From: Streptomyces sp. NBC_01716
GTDB lineage: Bacteria > Actinomycetota > Actinomycetes > Streptomycetales > Streptomycetaceae
DNA length: 64,000 nucleotides
Direction: 5' to 3'
Assembly (NCBI RefSeq): GCF_036248275.1
Contig: NZ_CP109181.1
Location: forward strand, 5,890,001-5,954,000
The notes beneath the pieces are model-generated. The model saw nothing but the letters and a program-made list of their open reading frames with translations, was not told the DNA's origin and did no database searches. Below are positions 34,783-43,059 of the stretch, one piece after another; position 1 is the stretch's first letter, and each line of letters opens with the position of its first letter. Made by a program: the position numbers and the translations under genes.

Positions 34783-37404
34783 GTGACCGAGAACTCTCAA
34801 GCGCAGCCCGCAGCCAACCCTGAACTGCCGACCCAGTACGCGCCGGCCGAGGTGGAGGGGAAGCTGTACGAGCGCTGGGTAGAACGCGGCTACTTCGAGG
34901 CTGACGAGAAGAGCGGGAAGCCGCCGTACACGATCGTCATCCCGCCGCCGAACGTCACCGGCAGCCTGCACCTCGGGCACGCCTTCGAGCACACGATCAT
35001 CGATGCCCTGACCCGCCGTAAGCGTATGCAGGGCTACGAGACGCTGTGGCAGCCCGGCATGGACCACGCCGGAATCGCCACACAGAACGTCGTGGAGCGG
35101 GAGCTGGCGAAGGAGGGCAAGTCCCGGCACGACCTGGGGCGTGAGGCCTTCGTCGAGCGCGTCTGGCAATGGAAGGAAGAGTCCGGCGGCCAGATCTCCG
35201 GTCAGATGCGCCGTCTTGGCGACGGCGTCGCCTGGTCCCGTGAGCGGTTCACGATGGACGAGGGGCTGTCCGCGGCCGTCCAGACCATCTTCAAGCGGCT
35301 CTTCGACGACGGACTGATCTACCGCGCCGAGCGCATCATCAACTGGTGTCCGCGCTGTCTGACCGCCATCTCCGACATCGAGGTCGAGTACCAGGACGAC
35401 GACGGAGAGCTGGTCTCCATCAAGTACGGCGACGGGGACGAGACGCTCGTCGTCGCCACCACCCGGACCGAGACGATGCTGGGTGACACCGCCGTCGCCG
35501 TCCACCCGGACGACGAGCGCTACGCGCACCTGGTCGGCAAGCGGATCAAACTGCCGCTCACCGACCGTACGATCCCGGTCGTCGCGGACACGCACGTCGA
35601 CCCCGAGTTCGGCACGGGCGCCGTCAAGGTCACGCCCGCGCACGACCCGAACGACTTCGAGATCGGCCGTCGTCACGACCTGCCGAACATCACGGTCATG
35701 GACGAACGGGCCGTCATCACGGCCCCCGGCCCCTTCCAGGGGCTCGACCGGTTCGAGGCCCGTTCCGCCATCGTCGCGGCGCTGCGCGCGGACGGCCGGA
35801 TCGTCGCCGAGAAGCGCCCGTACGTCCACTCCGTGGGCCACTGTTCGCGCTGCAAGACGACCGTCGAACCCCGTCTGTCGCTCCAGTGGTGGGTCAAGGT
35901 CGCCACGCTCGCCAAGGCGGCCGGCGACGCCGTCCGGGACGGCCGCGTCGCGATCCACCCCAAGGAGATGGAGTCCCGCTACTTCGCGTGGATCGACAAC
36001 CTCAACGACTGGAACATCTCACGGCAGTTGTGGTGGGGCCACCGGATCCCGGTCTGGCACGGCCCGAACGGCGAGACCGTCTGCGTGGGTCCCAACGAGG
36101 AGCCGCCGACCGGTGAGGGCTGGCACCAGGACACGGACGTCCTGGACACCTGGTTCTCGTCCGGTCTGTGGCCGTTCTCCACGCTCGGCTGGCCCGAACA
36201 GACCCCGAGCCTGGAGAAGTTCTATCCGAACTCGGTCCTGGTCACCGGCTACGACATCCTCTTCTTCTGGGTCGCCCGGATGATGCTGTTCGGCCTGTAC
36301 GCGATGGACGGCACACCCCCGTTCCACACCATCGCGCTGCACGGCATGGTCCGCGACGAACACGGCAAGAAGATGTCGAAGACCTTCGGCAATGTCGTCA
36401 ACCCGCTGGACTGGATGGACAAGTACGGCGCCGACGCGGTCCGCTTCACGCTCGCCCGGGGAGCCAACCCCGGTGTCGACGTCCCCATCGGCGAGGACTG
36501 GGTCCAGGGCTCCCGTAACTTCGCCAACAAGATCTGGAACGCCACCCGTTTCGCCATGATGAACGGCGCCACGGTCGAGGGCCCCCTGCCCGGCGCCTCG
36601 GAGATGTCCGCCACCGACCGGTGGATCCTCTCGCGGCTGAACGAGACCGTCGCGCAGGTCGACGCGTACTACGAGGACTACCAGTTCGCGAAGCTCAGCG
36701 ACGCCCTCTTCCACTTCGCGTGGGACGAGGTCTTCGACTGGTACGTCGAGCTGTCCAAGACCACGTTCTTCGCGGGCGGCGAGCAGGCCAAGGTCTCGGG
36801 GCGGGTCCTCGGCGAGGTCCTGGACGTCACCCTGCGCCTGCTGCACCCGGTCGTCCCGTTCGTCACCGAGACGCTGTGGACCACGCTGACCGGCAAGGAG
36901 TCGGTGGTCATCGCCGACTGGCCGGCCGACTCGGGCTTCCGGGACCCGGCCGCCGAGCGGGAGATCGAGCAGGTCCAGCAGGTGGTCACCGAGGTCCGCC
37001 GGTTCCGCGCCGACCAGGGTCTCCAGTCGGCCCAGAAGGTCCCCGGCCGGCTCGACCTGTCCGCCACCCCGCTCGCCCCGCACGAGGCGGCGATCCGGCA
37101 GGTGCTGCGGCTCCAGGCGGCGGGCGACGGCTTCCAGGCGACCGCGACCCTGCCGGTCGCCGGTGCCTCGGTGGAGCTGGACCTCTCCGGCACGATCGAC
37201 GTCGAGGCGGAGCGCAAGCGCCTGACGAAGGACCGGGACGCGGCCGAGAAGGAGAAGCAGCAGGCCACGGCGAAGCTCGGCAACGAGGCGTTCCTCGCGA
37301 AGGCCCCGGACAACGTGGTCGACAAGATCCGCGGCCGGCTGGCCAAGGCCGAGGCGGACATCGAGCGGATCACGGCCCAGCTCGCGGCTCTCCCGGAGAG
37401 CTGA
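34783..37404 (+). CDS. valS: Valyl-tRNA synthetase
   Basis: Charges tRNA-Val. The class I enzyme has 873 residues. The HIGH motif appears as GSLHLGHAFEHT near residue 63 and the KMSKS loop as KKMSKTFGN near 530. The editing domain lies between them, the anticodon domain follows, and the C-terminal coiled coil (EAERKRLTKDRDAAEKEKQQ) is that of ValRS. Zinc-type Cys pairs are NWCPRC and GHCSRCK. The GTG start MTENSQAQPAANPELP is preferred over the GTG two codons earlier because it fits a leaderless transcript. folC follows after about 70 bases with its own promoter. Confidence 0.97.
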   Translation: MTENSQAQPAANPELPTQYAPAEVEGKLYERWVERGYFEADEKSGKPPYTIVIPPPNVTGSLHLGHAFEHTIIDALTRRKRMQGYETLWQPGMDHAGIATQNVVERELAKEGKSRHDLGREAFVERVWQWKEESGGQISGQMRRLGDGVAWSRERFTMDEGLSAAVQTIFKRLFDDGLIYRAERIINWCPRCLTAISDIEVEYQDDDGELVSIKYGDGDETLVVATTRTETMLGDTAVAVHPDDERYAHLVGKRIKLPLTDRTIPVVADTHVDPEFGTGAVKVTPAHDPNDFEIGRRHDLPNITVMDERAVITAPGPFQGLDRFEARSAIVAALRADGRIVAEKRPYVHSVGHCSRCKTTVEPRLSLQWWVKVATLAKAAGDAVRDGRVAIHPKEMESRYFAWIDNLNDWNISRQLWWGHRIPVWHGPNGETVCVGPNEEPPTGEGWHQDTDVLDTWFSSGLWPFSTLGWPEQTPSLEKFYPNSVLVTGYDILFFWVARMMLFGLYAMDGTPPFHTIALHGMVRDEHGKKMSKTFGNVVNPLDWMDKYGADAVRFTLARGANPGVDVPIGEDWVQGSRNFANKIWNATRFAMMNGATVEGPLPGASEMSATDRWILSRLNETVAQVDAYYEDYQFAKLSDALFHFAWDEVFDWYVELSKTTFFAGGEQAKVSGRVLGEVLDVTLRLLHPVVPFVTETLWTTLTGKESVVIADWPADSGFRDPAAEREIEQVQQVVTEVRRFRADQGLQSAQKVPGRLDLSATPLAPHEAAIRQVLRLQAAGDGFQATATLPVAGASVELDLSGTIDVEAERKRLTKDRDAAEKEKQQATAKLGNEAFLAKAPDNVVDKIRGRLAKAEADIERITAQLAALPES

Positions 37405-37460
37405 CGGCCGCAGGAGGTTCCCTACGGGGCGGGGGCGGCATCAGTGTCGTACCCGCTCCG

Positions 37461-37466
37461 TAGACT
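37461..37466 (+). promoter_or_regulatory. -10 element giving leaderless folC mRNA
   Basis: TAGACT ends six bases before the GTG of folC. The intervening GGTCCC holds no ribosome-binding site, the same geometry as at valS. Confidence 0.6.
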
Positions 37467-37472
37467 GGTCCC

Positions 37473-38996
37473 GTGAGCGAGCACCAGCCCGACCAGCCTG
37501 ACCAGCCCGGCGAGTACGACGAGGATTTCGACGACATCGTCCACGCCGAGACCACCCGCGACCCCGACCTCGCCGTGATCGAGGCCGGAAGCCGCACGCT
37601 GCGCGCCCGGACGGGCCCGGCGCAGAGCGACGCCGTTCCGGCCCGGCCCACCGACCCGGAGGTCGACAAGGCGCTGCGCGCCGTCGAGCAGGAGCTGGCA
37701 GGCCGCTGGGGCGAGACCAAGCTGGAGCCCTCGGTCACCCGCATCGAGGCGCTGATGAACGTGCTCGGCGACCCCCAGCGGGCGTATCCGTCGATCCACA
37801 TCACCGGCACCAACGGCAAGACGTCCACCGCCCGCATGATCGAGGCGCTGCTCGGCGCCTTCGACCTGCGCACCGGCCGTTACACCAGCCCGCACGTCTC
37901 CTCGGTCACCGAGCGGATCAGCCTCGACGGCCAACCGATCTCCCCTGAGCGGTTCATCGAGACGTACGACGACATCAAGCCGTACGTCGAGATGGTCGAC
38001 GGCGCGCAGGACTACCGGCTCTCGTTCTTCGAGGTGCTCACCGGCATGGCGTACGCGGCCTTCGCGGACGCCCCGGTCGACGCCGCGGTCGTCGAGGTCG
38101 GCATGGGCGGCACCTGGGACGCGACGAACGTCATCGACGCCACCGTCGCCGTCGTCACCCCCATCGACCTGGACCACACCGACCGGCTCGGCTCCACACC
38201 GGGCGAGATCGCCGTGGAGAAGGCCGGGATCGTCAAGCAGGGAGCGACCGTCGTTCTGGCGCAGCAGCCGGTGGACGCGTCGCAGGTGATGCTCAAGAGG
38301 GCCGTCGACGTGGACGCGACGGTGGCGCGCGAGGGCATGGAGTTCGGCGTCGTCTCCCGCGAGGTCGCGGTCGGCGGTCAGATGCTGACGCTGCGGGGCC
38401 TGGGCGGCGAGTACGAGCAGATCTTCCTCCCGCTGTACGGCGCGCATCAGGCACACAACGCGGCGGTGGCGCTGGCCGCGGTCGAGGCGTTCTTCGGGAT
38501 CGGCGCCGAGCACGCGCGGCCCATGGACCTGGACACGGTGCGCTCGGCGTTCGCCTCCGTCGTCTCACCGGGCCGGCTGGAGGTCGTACGGCGCTCGCCG
38601 ACGGTCGTCCTGGACGCGGCGCACAATCCGGCGGGCGCGCGGGCCGTCGCGGCGGCGGTCGGTGAGTCGTTCGGCTTCAGCAGACTGATCGGGGTCGTCG
38701 GCGCCAGCGGCGGCAAGGATGTCCGGGGGTTCCTCGAAGCCCTGGAGCCGGTCTTCGCGGAGATCGTCGTCACGGAGAACTCCAGCGACCGGGCGATGAG
38801 CGCGGACGATCTGGCGACGGTCGCCGTCGAGGTGTTCGGCGACGACCGCGTACAGGTCGAGCCGCGGCTCGACGACGCGCTGGAGGCGGCGATCACGCTC
38901 GCCGAGGAGGACGAGGAGTACGCGGGCGCCGGGGTGCTGGTGACCGGTTCGGTGATCACGGTCGGCGAGGCCCGGCTGCTTCTGGGAAGGGGCTGA
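37473..38996 (+). CDS. folC: Dihydrofolate synthase / folylpolyglutamate synthase
   Basis: Adds glutamate to dihydropteroate and folates. The 507-residue protein has an acidic, disordered N-terminus of about 60 residues. The Mur-ligase fold follows, with P-loop ITGTNGKTSTARMIEALLG near 110 and the motifs SPHVSSVTERISL and VGMGGTWDATNVI. The C-terminal domain has VLDAAHNPAGARAV. The start GTG sits six bases after a TAGACT box. The downstream DUF4233 gene begins four bases after the stop, so they are co-transcribed. Confidence 0.95.
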   Translation: MSEHQPDQPDQPGEYDEDFDDIVHAETTRDPDLAVIEAGSRTLRARTGPAQSDAVPARPTDPEVDKALRAVEQELAGRWGETKLEPSVTRIEALMNVLGDPQRAYPSIHITGTNGKTSTARMIEALLGAFDLRTGRYTSPHVSSVTERISLDGQPISPERFIETYDDIKPYVEMVDGAQDYRLSFFEVLTGMAYAAFADAPVDAAVVEVGMGGTWDATNVIDATVAVVTPIDLDHTDRLGSTPGEIAVEKAGIVKQGATVVLAQQPVDASQVMLKRAVDVDATVAREGMEFGVVSREVAVGGQMLTLRGLGGEYEQIFLPLYGAHQAHNAAVALAAVEAFFGIGAEHARPMDLDTVRSAFASVVSPGRLEVVRRSPTVVLDAAHNPAGARAVAAAVGESFGFSRLIGVVGASGGKDVRGFLEALEPVFAEIVVTENSSDRAMSADDLATVAVEVFGDDRVQVEPRLDDALEAAITLAEEDEEYAGAGVLVTGSVITVGEARLLLGRG

Positions 38997-39000
38997 TCGC

Positions 39001-39363
39001 ATGCGTACGCTCTGCGCGTCGACGCTCATCGGTGAGTTCTTCGTGATCGGCTTCGCCGGGCTCGTCGCCATGAAGTCCGACGATCTGTCGATGGCCACCG
39101 TGTGGACGGTCTGCGGCATCGCGATGCTGCTGTCGCTGCTGCTGTGCGGAATGATCACCAGGCCGGGTGGGGTCCAGCTCGGCTGGGCGTTCCAGGTCGC
39201 GCTGGTCGCGGGCGGTTTCATGGTGCCGGTGATGTTCTTCCTGGGGGTGCTCTTCGGCGCGCTGTGGTGGGCATCGGTGCACTACGGGCGCAAGATCGAC
39301 ACGGCGAAGGCGCGGTGGGCCGAGCAGACCGCCGCCCAGACGTCGGCGGAGCCCTCGGCCTAG
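39001..39363 (+). CDS. DUF4233 membrane protein
   Basis: A 120-residue membrane protein with four helices (LIGEFFVIGFAGLVAM, VWTVCGIAMLLSLLLCGMI, WAFQVALVAGGFMVPVMF, LGVLFGALWWASVHYG). A positively charged tail ends SAEPSA. The family DUF4233 occurs between folC and ndk in many actinobacteria, including Rv2446c in M. tuberculosis. The function is unknown; the fixed position suggests a link to folate or nucleotide metabolism, or only co-expression. Confidence 0.9.
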   Translation: MRTLCASTLIGEFFVIGFAGLVAMKSDDLSMATVWTVCGIAMLLSLLLCGMITRPGGVQLGWAFQVALVAGGFMVPVMFFLGVLFGALWWASVHYGRKIDTAKARWAEQTAAQTSAEPSA

Positions 39364-39468
39364 GCGTGTCCGTAGCCGGACCGGGTACGGCATGTCACGC
39401 GCGCACCTGTAGCCTCACACCACTTCACCCGTTTGCCAGCAGCGAATGCCCGCAAGGAGCCGCACACC

Positions 39469-39879
39469 ATGACCCAGCGCACTCTCGTCCTCCTCAAGCC
39501 GGACGCCGTCCGCCGCGCTTTGGTGGGAGAGATCATCGGCCGCATCGAGCGCAAGGCCGGCTGGAGCATCACCGCGCTGGAGCTGCGCACACTCGACGAG
39601 GGCACGCTGGAGCAGCACTACGGCGAGCACAAGGGCCGGCCGTTCTACGAGCCGCTCATCGAGTTCATGGCGTCGGGCCCGGTCGTCGCGCTGATCGTCG
39701 AGGGCGAGCGCGTCATCGAGGGCGTACGCGCCCTGGCGGGTCCCACTGACCCGATCGCCGCAGCGCCGGGGTCCATTCGGGGAGACTTCGGGACGATCGT
39801 CCGGGAGAACCTCATCCACGCTTCGGACTCCGAGGAGTCCGCCATTCGGGAACTGAAACTTTTCTTTCCGGACCACTGA
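39469..39879 (+). CDS. ndk: Nucleoside diphosphate kinase
   Basis: Balances nucleoside triphosphate pools by ping-pong phosphate transfer. The protein has 136 residues. The phosphorylated His117 is in RENLIHASDSEESA, where Ile/Ala replace the more usual Val/Gly of NLVHGSD. The start MTQRTLVLLKPDAVRR is fixed by homology and by AAGGAG upstream. It ends the valS-folC-DUF4233-ndk backbone block; about 285 bases of AT-richer promoter DNA separate it from mreB. Confidence 0.96.
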   Translation: MTQRTLVLLKPDAVRRALVGEIIGRIERKAGWSITALELRTLDEGTLEQHYGEHKGRPFYEPLIEFMASGPVVALIVEGERVIEGVRALAGPTDPIAAAPGSIRGDFGTIVRENLIHASDSEESAIRELKLFFPDH

Positions 39880-40164
39880 AAGACACCTCTTACCCTGGTC
39901 TTTTCTGATCAAACGTCAGCCATCCAGCGCTGACGATGCCTGCGGCGACCGACGGAATTCGGCCACGCCCGGCATATGCGGAGCCAGATCGGGAACGCAT
40001 GGCTGCGACACCTCGTCATCTTTATTAGAGGTGGATCAACAGGTAGATCTACCGCGCCGCTTCAGCACATGCGGCACTACGATGGAAGCCTCCACGCCAC
40101 AGCATCCACCTCGCCATCCTGAAAAGCCGTCAATGCTCGATTTGGGAAGGCCAGACGCATCCTC

Positions 40165-41196
40165 ATGGGGAACAAGATGTCGTTCATCGGCCGTGACATG
40201 GCTGTCGACCTCGGGACCGCCAACACGCTGGTGTACGTCAGGGGTCGGGGGATCGTGCTCAACGAGCCGTCCGTCGTCGCCATCAACACCAACACGGGCG
40301 GCATCCTCGCGGTCGGCGCCGAAGCGAAGAAGATGATCGGCCGGACACCGGGCAACATCGTTGCCGTCCGGCCGCTGAAGGACGGTGTGATCGCCGACTT
40401 CGAGATCACCGAACGCATGTTGCGCTACTTCATTCTCAAGATCCACAAGCGTCGCTATCTGGCCCGCCCGCGGGTCGTCGTCTGTGTGCCCTCCGGCATC
40501 ACGGGAGTCGAGCGACGCGCCGTCATCGAGGCGTCCACCCAGGCGGGCGCCCGTCAGGTGCACATCATCGAGGAGCCCATGGCCGCCGCCATCGGCTCGG
40601 GTCTCCCCGTCCACGAGGCGACCGGCAACATGGTCGTGGACATCGGCGGCGGCACCACCGAGGTCGCGGTGATCTCGCTCGGCGGGATCGTCACGGCCCA
40701 GTCGATCCGGGTCGCCGGCGACGAGTTGGACAACGCGATCATCCAGCACATCAAGAAGGAGTACTCGCTCCTCCTCGGTGAGCGCACCGCCGAACAGATC
40801 AAGATCACCATCGGTTCGGCCTACGACCTCGACAAGGACGAGCACACCGAGATCCGCGGCCGCGACCTGGTGTCGGGGCTGCCGAAGACCGTCGTCATCT
40901 CGGCCGCCGAGGTCCGCAAGGCCATCGAGGAGCCGGTCAACGCCATTGTGGACGCGGTGAAGACCACGCTCGACAAGTGCCCGCCGGAGCTCTCCGGCGA
41001 CGTGATGGACCGCGGCATCGTCCTCACCGGCGGCGGCGCCCTGCTGCGCGGCCTCGACGAGCGGCTGCGCCGTGAGACCGGTATGCCCATCCATATCGCC
41101 GAGGACCCGCTGGATTCGGTGGCTCTCGGCTCCGGCAAGTGCGTCGAGGAGTTCGAAGCCCTCCAGCAGGTGCTCGACGCCTCGCCGCGCAGATGA
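40165..41196 (+). CDS. mreB: Actin-like shape protein MreB
   Basis: Forms filaments at the membrane. In Streptomyces it acts mainly in spore-wall synthesis and not in vegetative tip growth. The 343-residue protein has the actin-fold motifs VDLGTANTLVYVRGRGIVLNEPS (phosphate 1 region), MVVDIGGGTTEVAVISLGG (phosphate 2) and IVLTGGGALLRGLDE. The N-terminus MGNKMSFIGRDMAVD matches S. coelicolor MreB; the second ATG (four codons on) has the better ribosome-binding site GGGGA. A hairpin follows before mreC, so read-through is limited. Confidence 0.97.
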   Translation: MGNKMSFIGRDMAVDLGTANTLVYVRGRGIVLNEPSVVAINTNTGGILAVGAEAKKMIGRTPGNIVAVRPLKDGVIADFEITERMLRYFILKIHKRRYLARPRVVVCVPSGITGVERRAVIEASTQAGARQVHIIEEPMAAAIGSGLPVHEATGNMVVDIGGGTTEVAVISLGGIVTAQSIRVAGDELDNAIIQHIKKEYSLLLGERTAEQIKITIGSAYDLDKDEHTEIRGRDLVSGLPKTVVISAAEVRKAIEEPVNAIVDAVKTTLDKCPPELSGDVMDRGIVLTGGGALLRGLDERLRRETGMPIHIAEDPLDSVALGSGKCVEEFEALQQVLDASPRR

Positions 41197-41231
41197 CCCC
41201 GACTCCGCGCAGATCATGAAAAGGGCGAATA

Positions 41232-41261
41232 TCCCCCGGGCCCCTCAACAGGCCCGGGGGA
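41232..41261 (+). terminator. Hairpin between mreB and mreC
   Basis: Arms TCCCCCGGGCC / GGCCCGGGGGA with an 8-base loop follow mreB. Probably an attenuating terminator, with a mreC promoter in the AT-richer stretch that follows. Confidence 0.75.
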
Positions 41262-41422
41262 CACCCCATATGGAACGCTGACGTCCCGGCCGGTGGATCG
41301 TTGATATACAGACAAGACCAATCCGATGCGCCAATTGAGACGAATCCCTTACGGGGGATTCCCGCGATTCGCACGAAAATATCCGACGAGGCATTCCAAC
41401 GAGGAAGGCACGGCCGCCGCAC

Positions 41423-42382
41423 GTGAGGGACACACGAGAGAGCCGGCTGCTCCTGGTGCTGCTGATCGCCATCGCGTTCGCACTGATCACGGTGGATATC
41501 CGCGGCGGAGAGGCATCACCAGTCGACGGTGCCCGACAGGCCGCCGCCTCGGTCTTCGGCCCCGTCCAGGAGGGGGTCTCCAAGGCCGTCGACCCGGTCG
41601 GCAACGCCATCGGGGCCGTACGGGACTCCGGTGACCGGCACGACCGCGTCAGCCTCCTGGAGCGGGAGAACGTGGCGCTCAAGCAGCGGCTCGGCAGCGA
41701 CGAGCGCAACCGCAGCCGCGTGAAGGAACTGGACAAGCTCCTCAAGACCGCGGGCGCCGGCCAGTACGGCATAAAGGCCGCCGAGGTCATCGCCATAGGA
41801 GCGGCCCAGGGCTTCTCCTGGACCGTGACCATCGACGCGGGCGCCGACGACGGCCTCAAGCGCGACATGACCGTACTGAACGGGGACGGGCTCGTCGGCC
41901 GTATCACCACCGTGGGACCGGGCACCGCGACCGTACTGCTCGCCAACGACCCGGACTTCACCGTCGGCACCCGGATGGAGAACGGCGACGAACTGGGCTT
42001 CGCCACCGGCCAGGGCGACCAGCCCTTCAACGTCCAGCTACTCAACGGCAAGGCCAAGGTGAAGAAGGGGGACCGGCTGGTCACCTTCGGATCCAGCAAG
42101 GACCGGCCCTTCGTACCCGGGGTGCCGGTCGGTCAGGTCGTCCGCGTCGACCCCTCGGGCGGCGGCCTCACGCGTGACATCTTCGTCCGCCCGTACGTCG
42201 GCTTCACCAAGCTCGACATCGTCGGCGTCGTCGTCCAGGCGCCCCGCGAGGACCCGCGCGACATGGTCCTGCCGAAGAAGCCCGCCAAGCCCAAGCCCAC
42301 ACCGACCGTCACTGTCACGGCCACCCCGTCGCCCAACGGCCAGGACCAGCCGGGCGACGGCCAGGTCAACGAGCAGGAGTAG
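41423..42382 (+). CDS. mreC: Rod shape-determining protein MreC
   Basis: A bitopic scaffold linking the cytoskeleton and wall synthases, 319 residues. One N-terminal helix (RLLLVLLIAIAFALITV) is followed by a coiled coil at about 73-110 (SLLERENVALKQRL, RVKELDKLLK). Two beta domains come next, with DGLVGRITTVGPGTATVLL and GVPVGQVVRVDP. The tail is Pro/Lys/Thr rich. GTG start; the purine-rich GAGGAAGG is 14 bases away, rather far. It is followed closely by mreD. Confidence 0.95.
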   Translation: MRDTRESRLLLVLLIAIAFALITVDIRGGEASPVDGARQAAASVFGPVQEGVSKAVDPVGNAIGAVRDSGDRHDRVSLLERENVALKQRLGSDERNRSRVKELDKLLKTAGAGQYGIKAAEVIAIGAAQGFSWTVTIDAGADDGLKRDMTVLNGDGLVGRITTVGPGTATVLLANDPDFTVGTRMENGDELGFATGQGDQPFNVQLLNGKAKVKKGDRLVTFGSSKDRPFVPGVPVGQVVRVDPSGGGLTRDIFVRPYVGFTKLDIVGVVVQAPREDPRDMVLPKKPAKPKPTPTVTVTATPSPNGQDQPGDGQVNEQE

Positions 42383-42393
42383 AGCTGATCCCC

Positions 42394-43059
42394 ATGCGCT
42401 TCAACCGGATGCTGCTCTCCGTCACCCTGGTCGTGGTCGCGCTGGTCGTCCAGGTGTCCGTCCTCGCCCGCCTCCAACTCCCCGGCGCCGTACCCGATCT
42501 GCTCCTCCTGGTCGTCGTCGCGCTCGCCCTGGTCTACGGGCACACCAGCGGCGCGCTCATCGGCTTCGGCGCCGGGCTCCTCGCCGACATCGCCCCGCCC
42601 GCCGACCACGCCGCGGGACGGTACGCGCTGGTGCTCTGCGTGATCGGCTATCTCGCCGGACTCGCCAAGCCCGACCACGGCCAACTGCGCACCGCGCTCG
42701 GCCCGATGGTCGTGGTGGTCGGCGCGGCCGTCACGACGACGCTGCTGTACGCGGGAGTCGGCGCCCTCGTCGGTGACACCGCCGCCCGCCACGTCGGCCT
42801 CACCAACCTGGTCGTCACCTCCGCCATCTACGACCTGTTGCTCGCACCGTTCACCGTTCCGCTGATCATGGCCCTGGCCAGACGCGCGGAGAACGATCCG
42901 CTCGCCGACAAGTCGAGCGGCGGCAGCGACGTCGCCTCCGGCTGGCTGGCGGCGGGCACCGGACTGCGGATCGGGAACCAGCGCGGGGGGCTGCGCATGA
43001 AGACGGCCAGGTCGCGTGCGGCCCGCGCCGGACGGATCAAGGGGGTCAAACGACTGTGA
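42394..43059 (+). CDS. mreD: Rod shape-determining protein MreD
   Basis: A 221-residue membrane protein with five or six helices (LLSVTLVVVALVVQVSVLA, LLLLVVVALALVYGHTSGAL). It ends in a basic tail that reads RAARAGRIKGVKRL. It is part of the elongation complex. The tail beyond residue 180 is longer than in rod-shaped bacteria. It overlaps the PBP2 gene by GTGA. Confidence 0.93.
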   Translation: MRFNRMLLSVTLVVVALVVQVSVLARLQLPGAVPDLLLLVVVALALVYGHTSGALIGFGAGLLADIAPPADHAAGRYALVLCVIGYLAGLAKPDHGQLRTALGPMVVVVGAAVTTTLLYAGVGALVGDTAARHVGLTNLVVTSAIYDLLLAPFTVPLIMALARRAENDPLADKSSGGSDVASGWLAAGTGLRIGNQRGGLRMKTARSRAARAGRIKGVKRL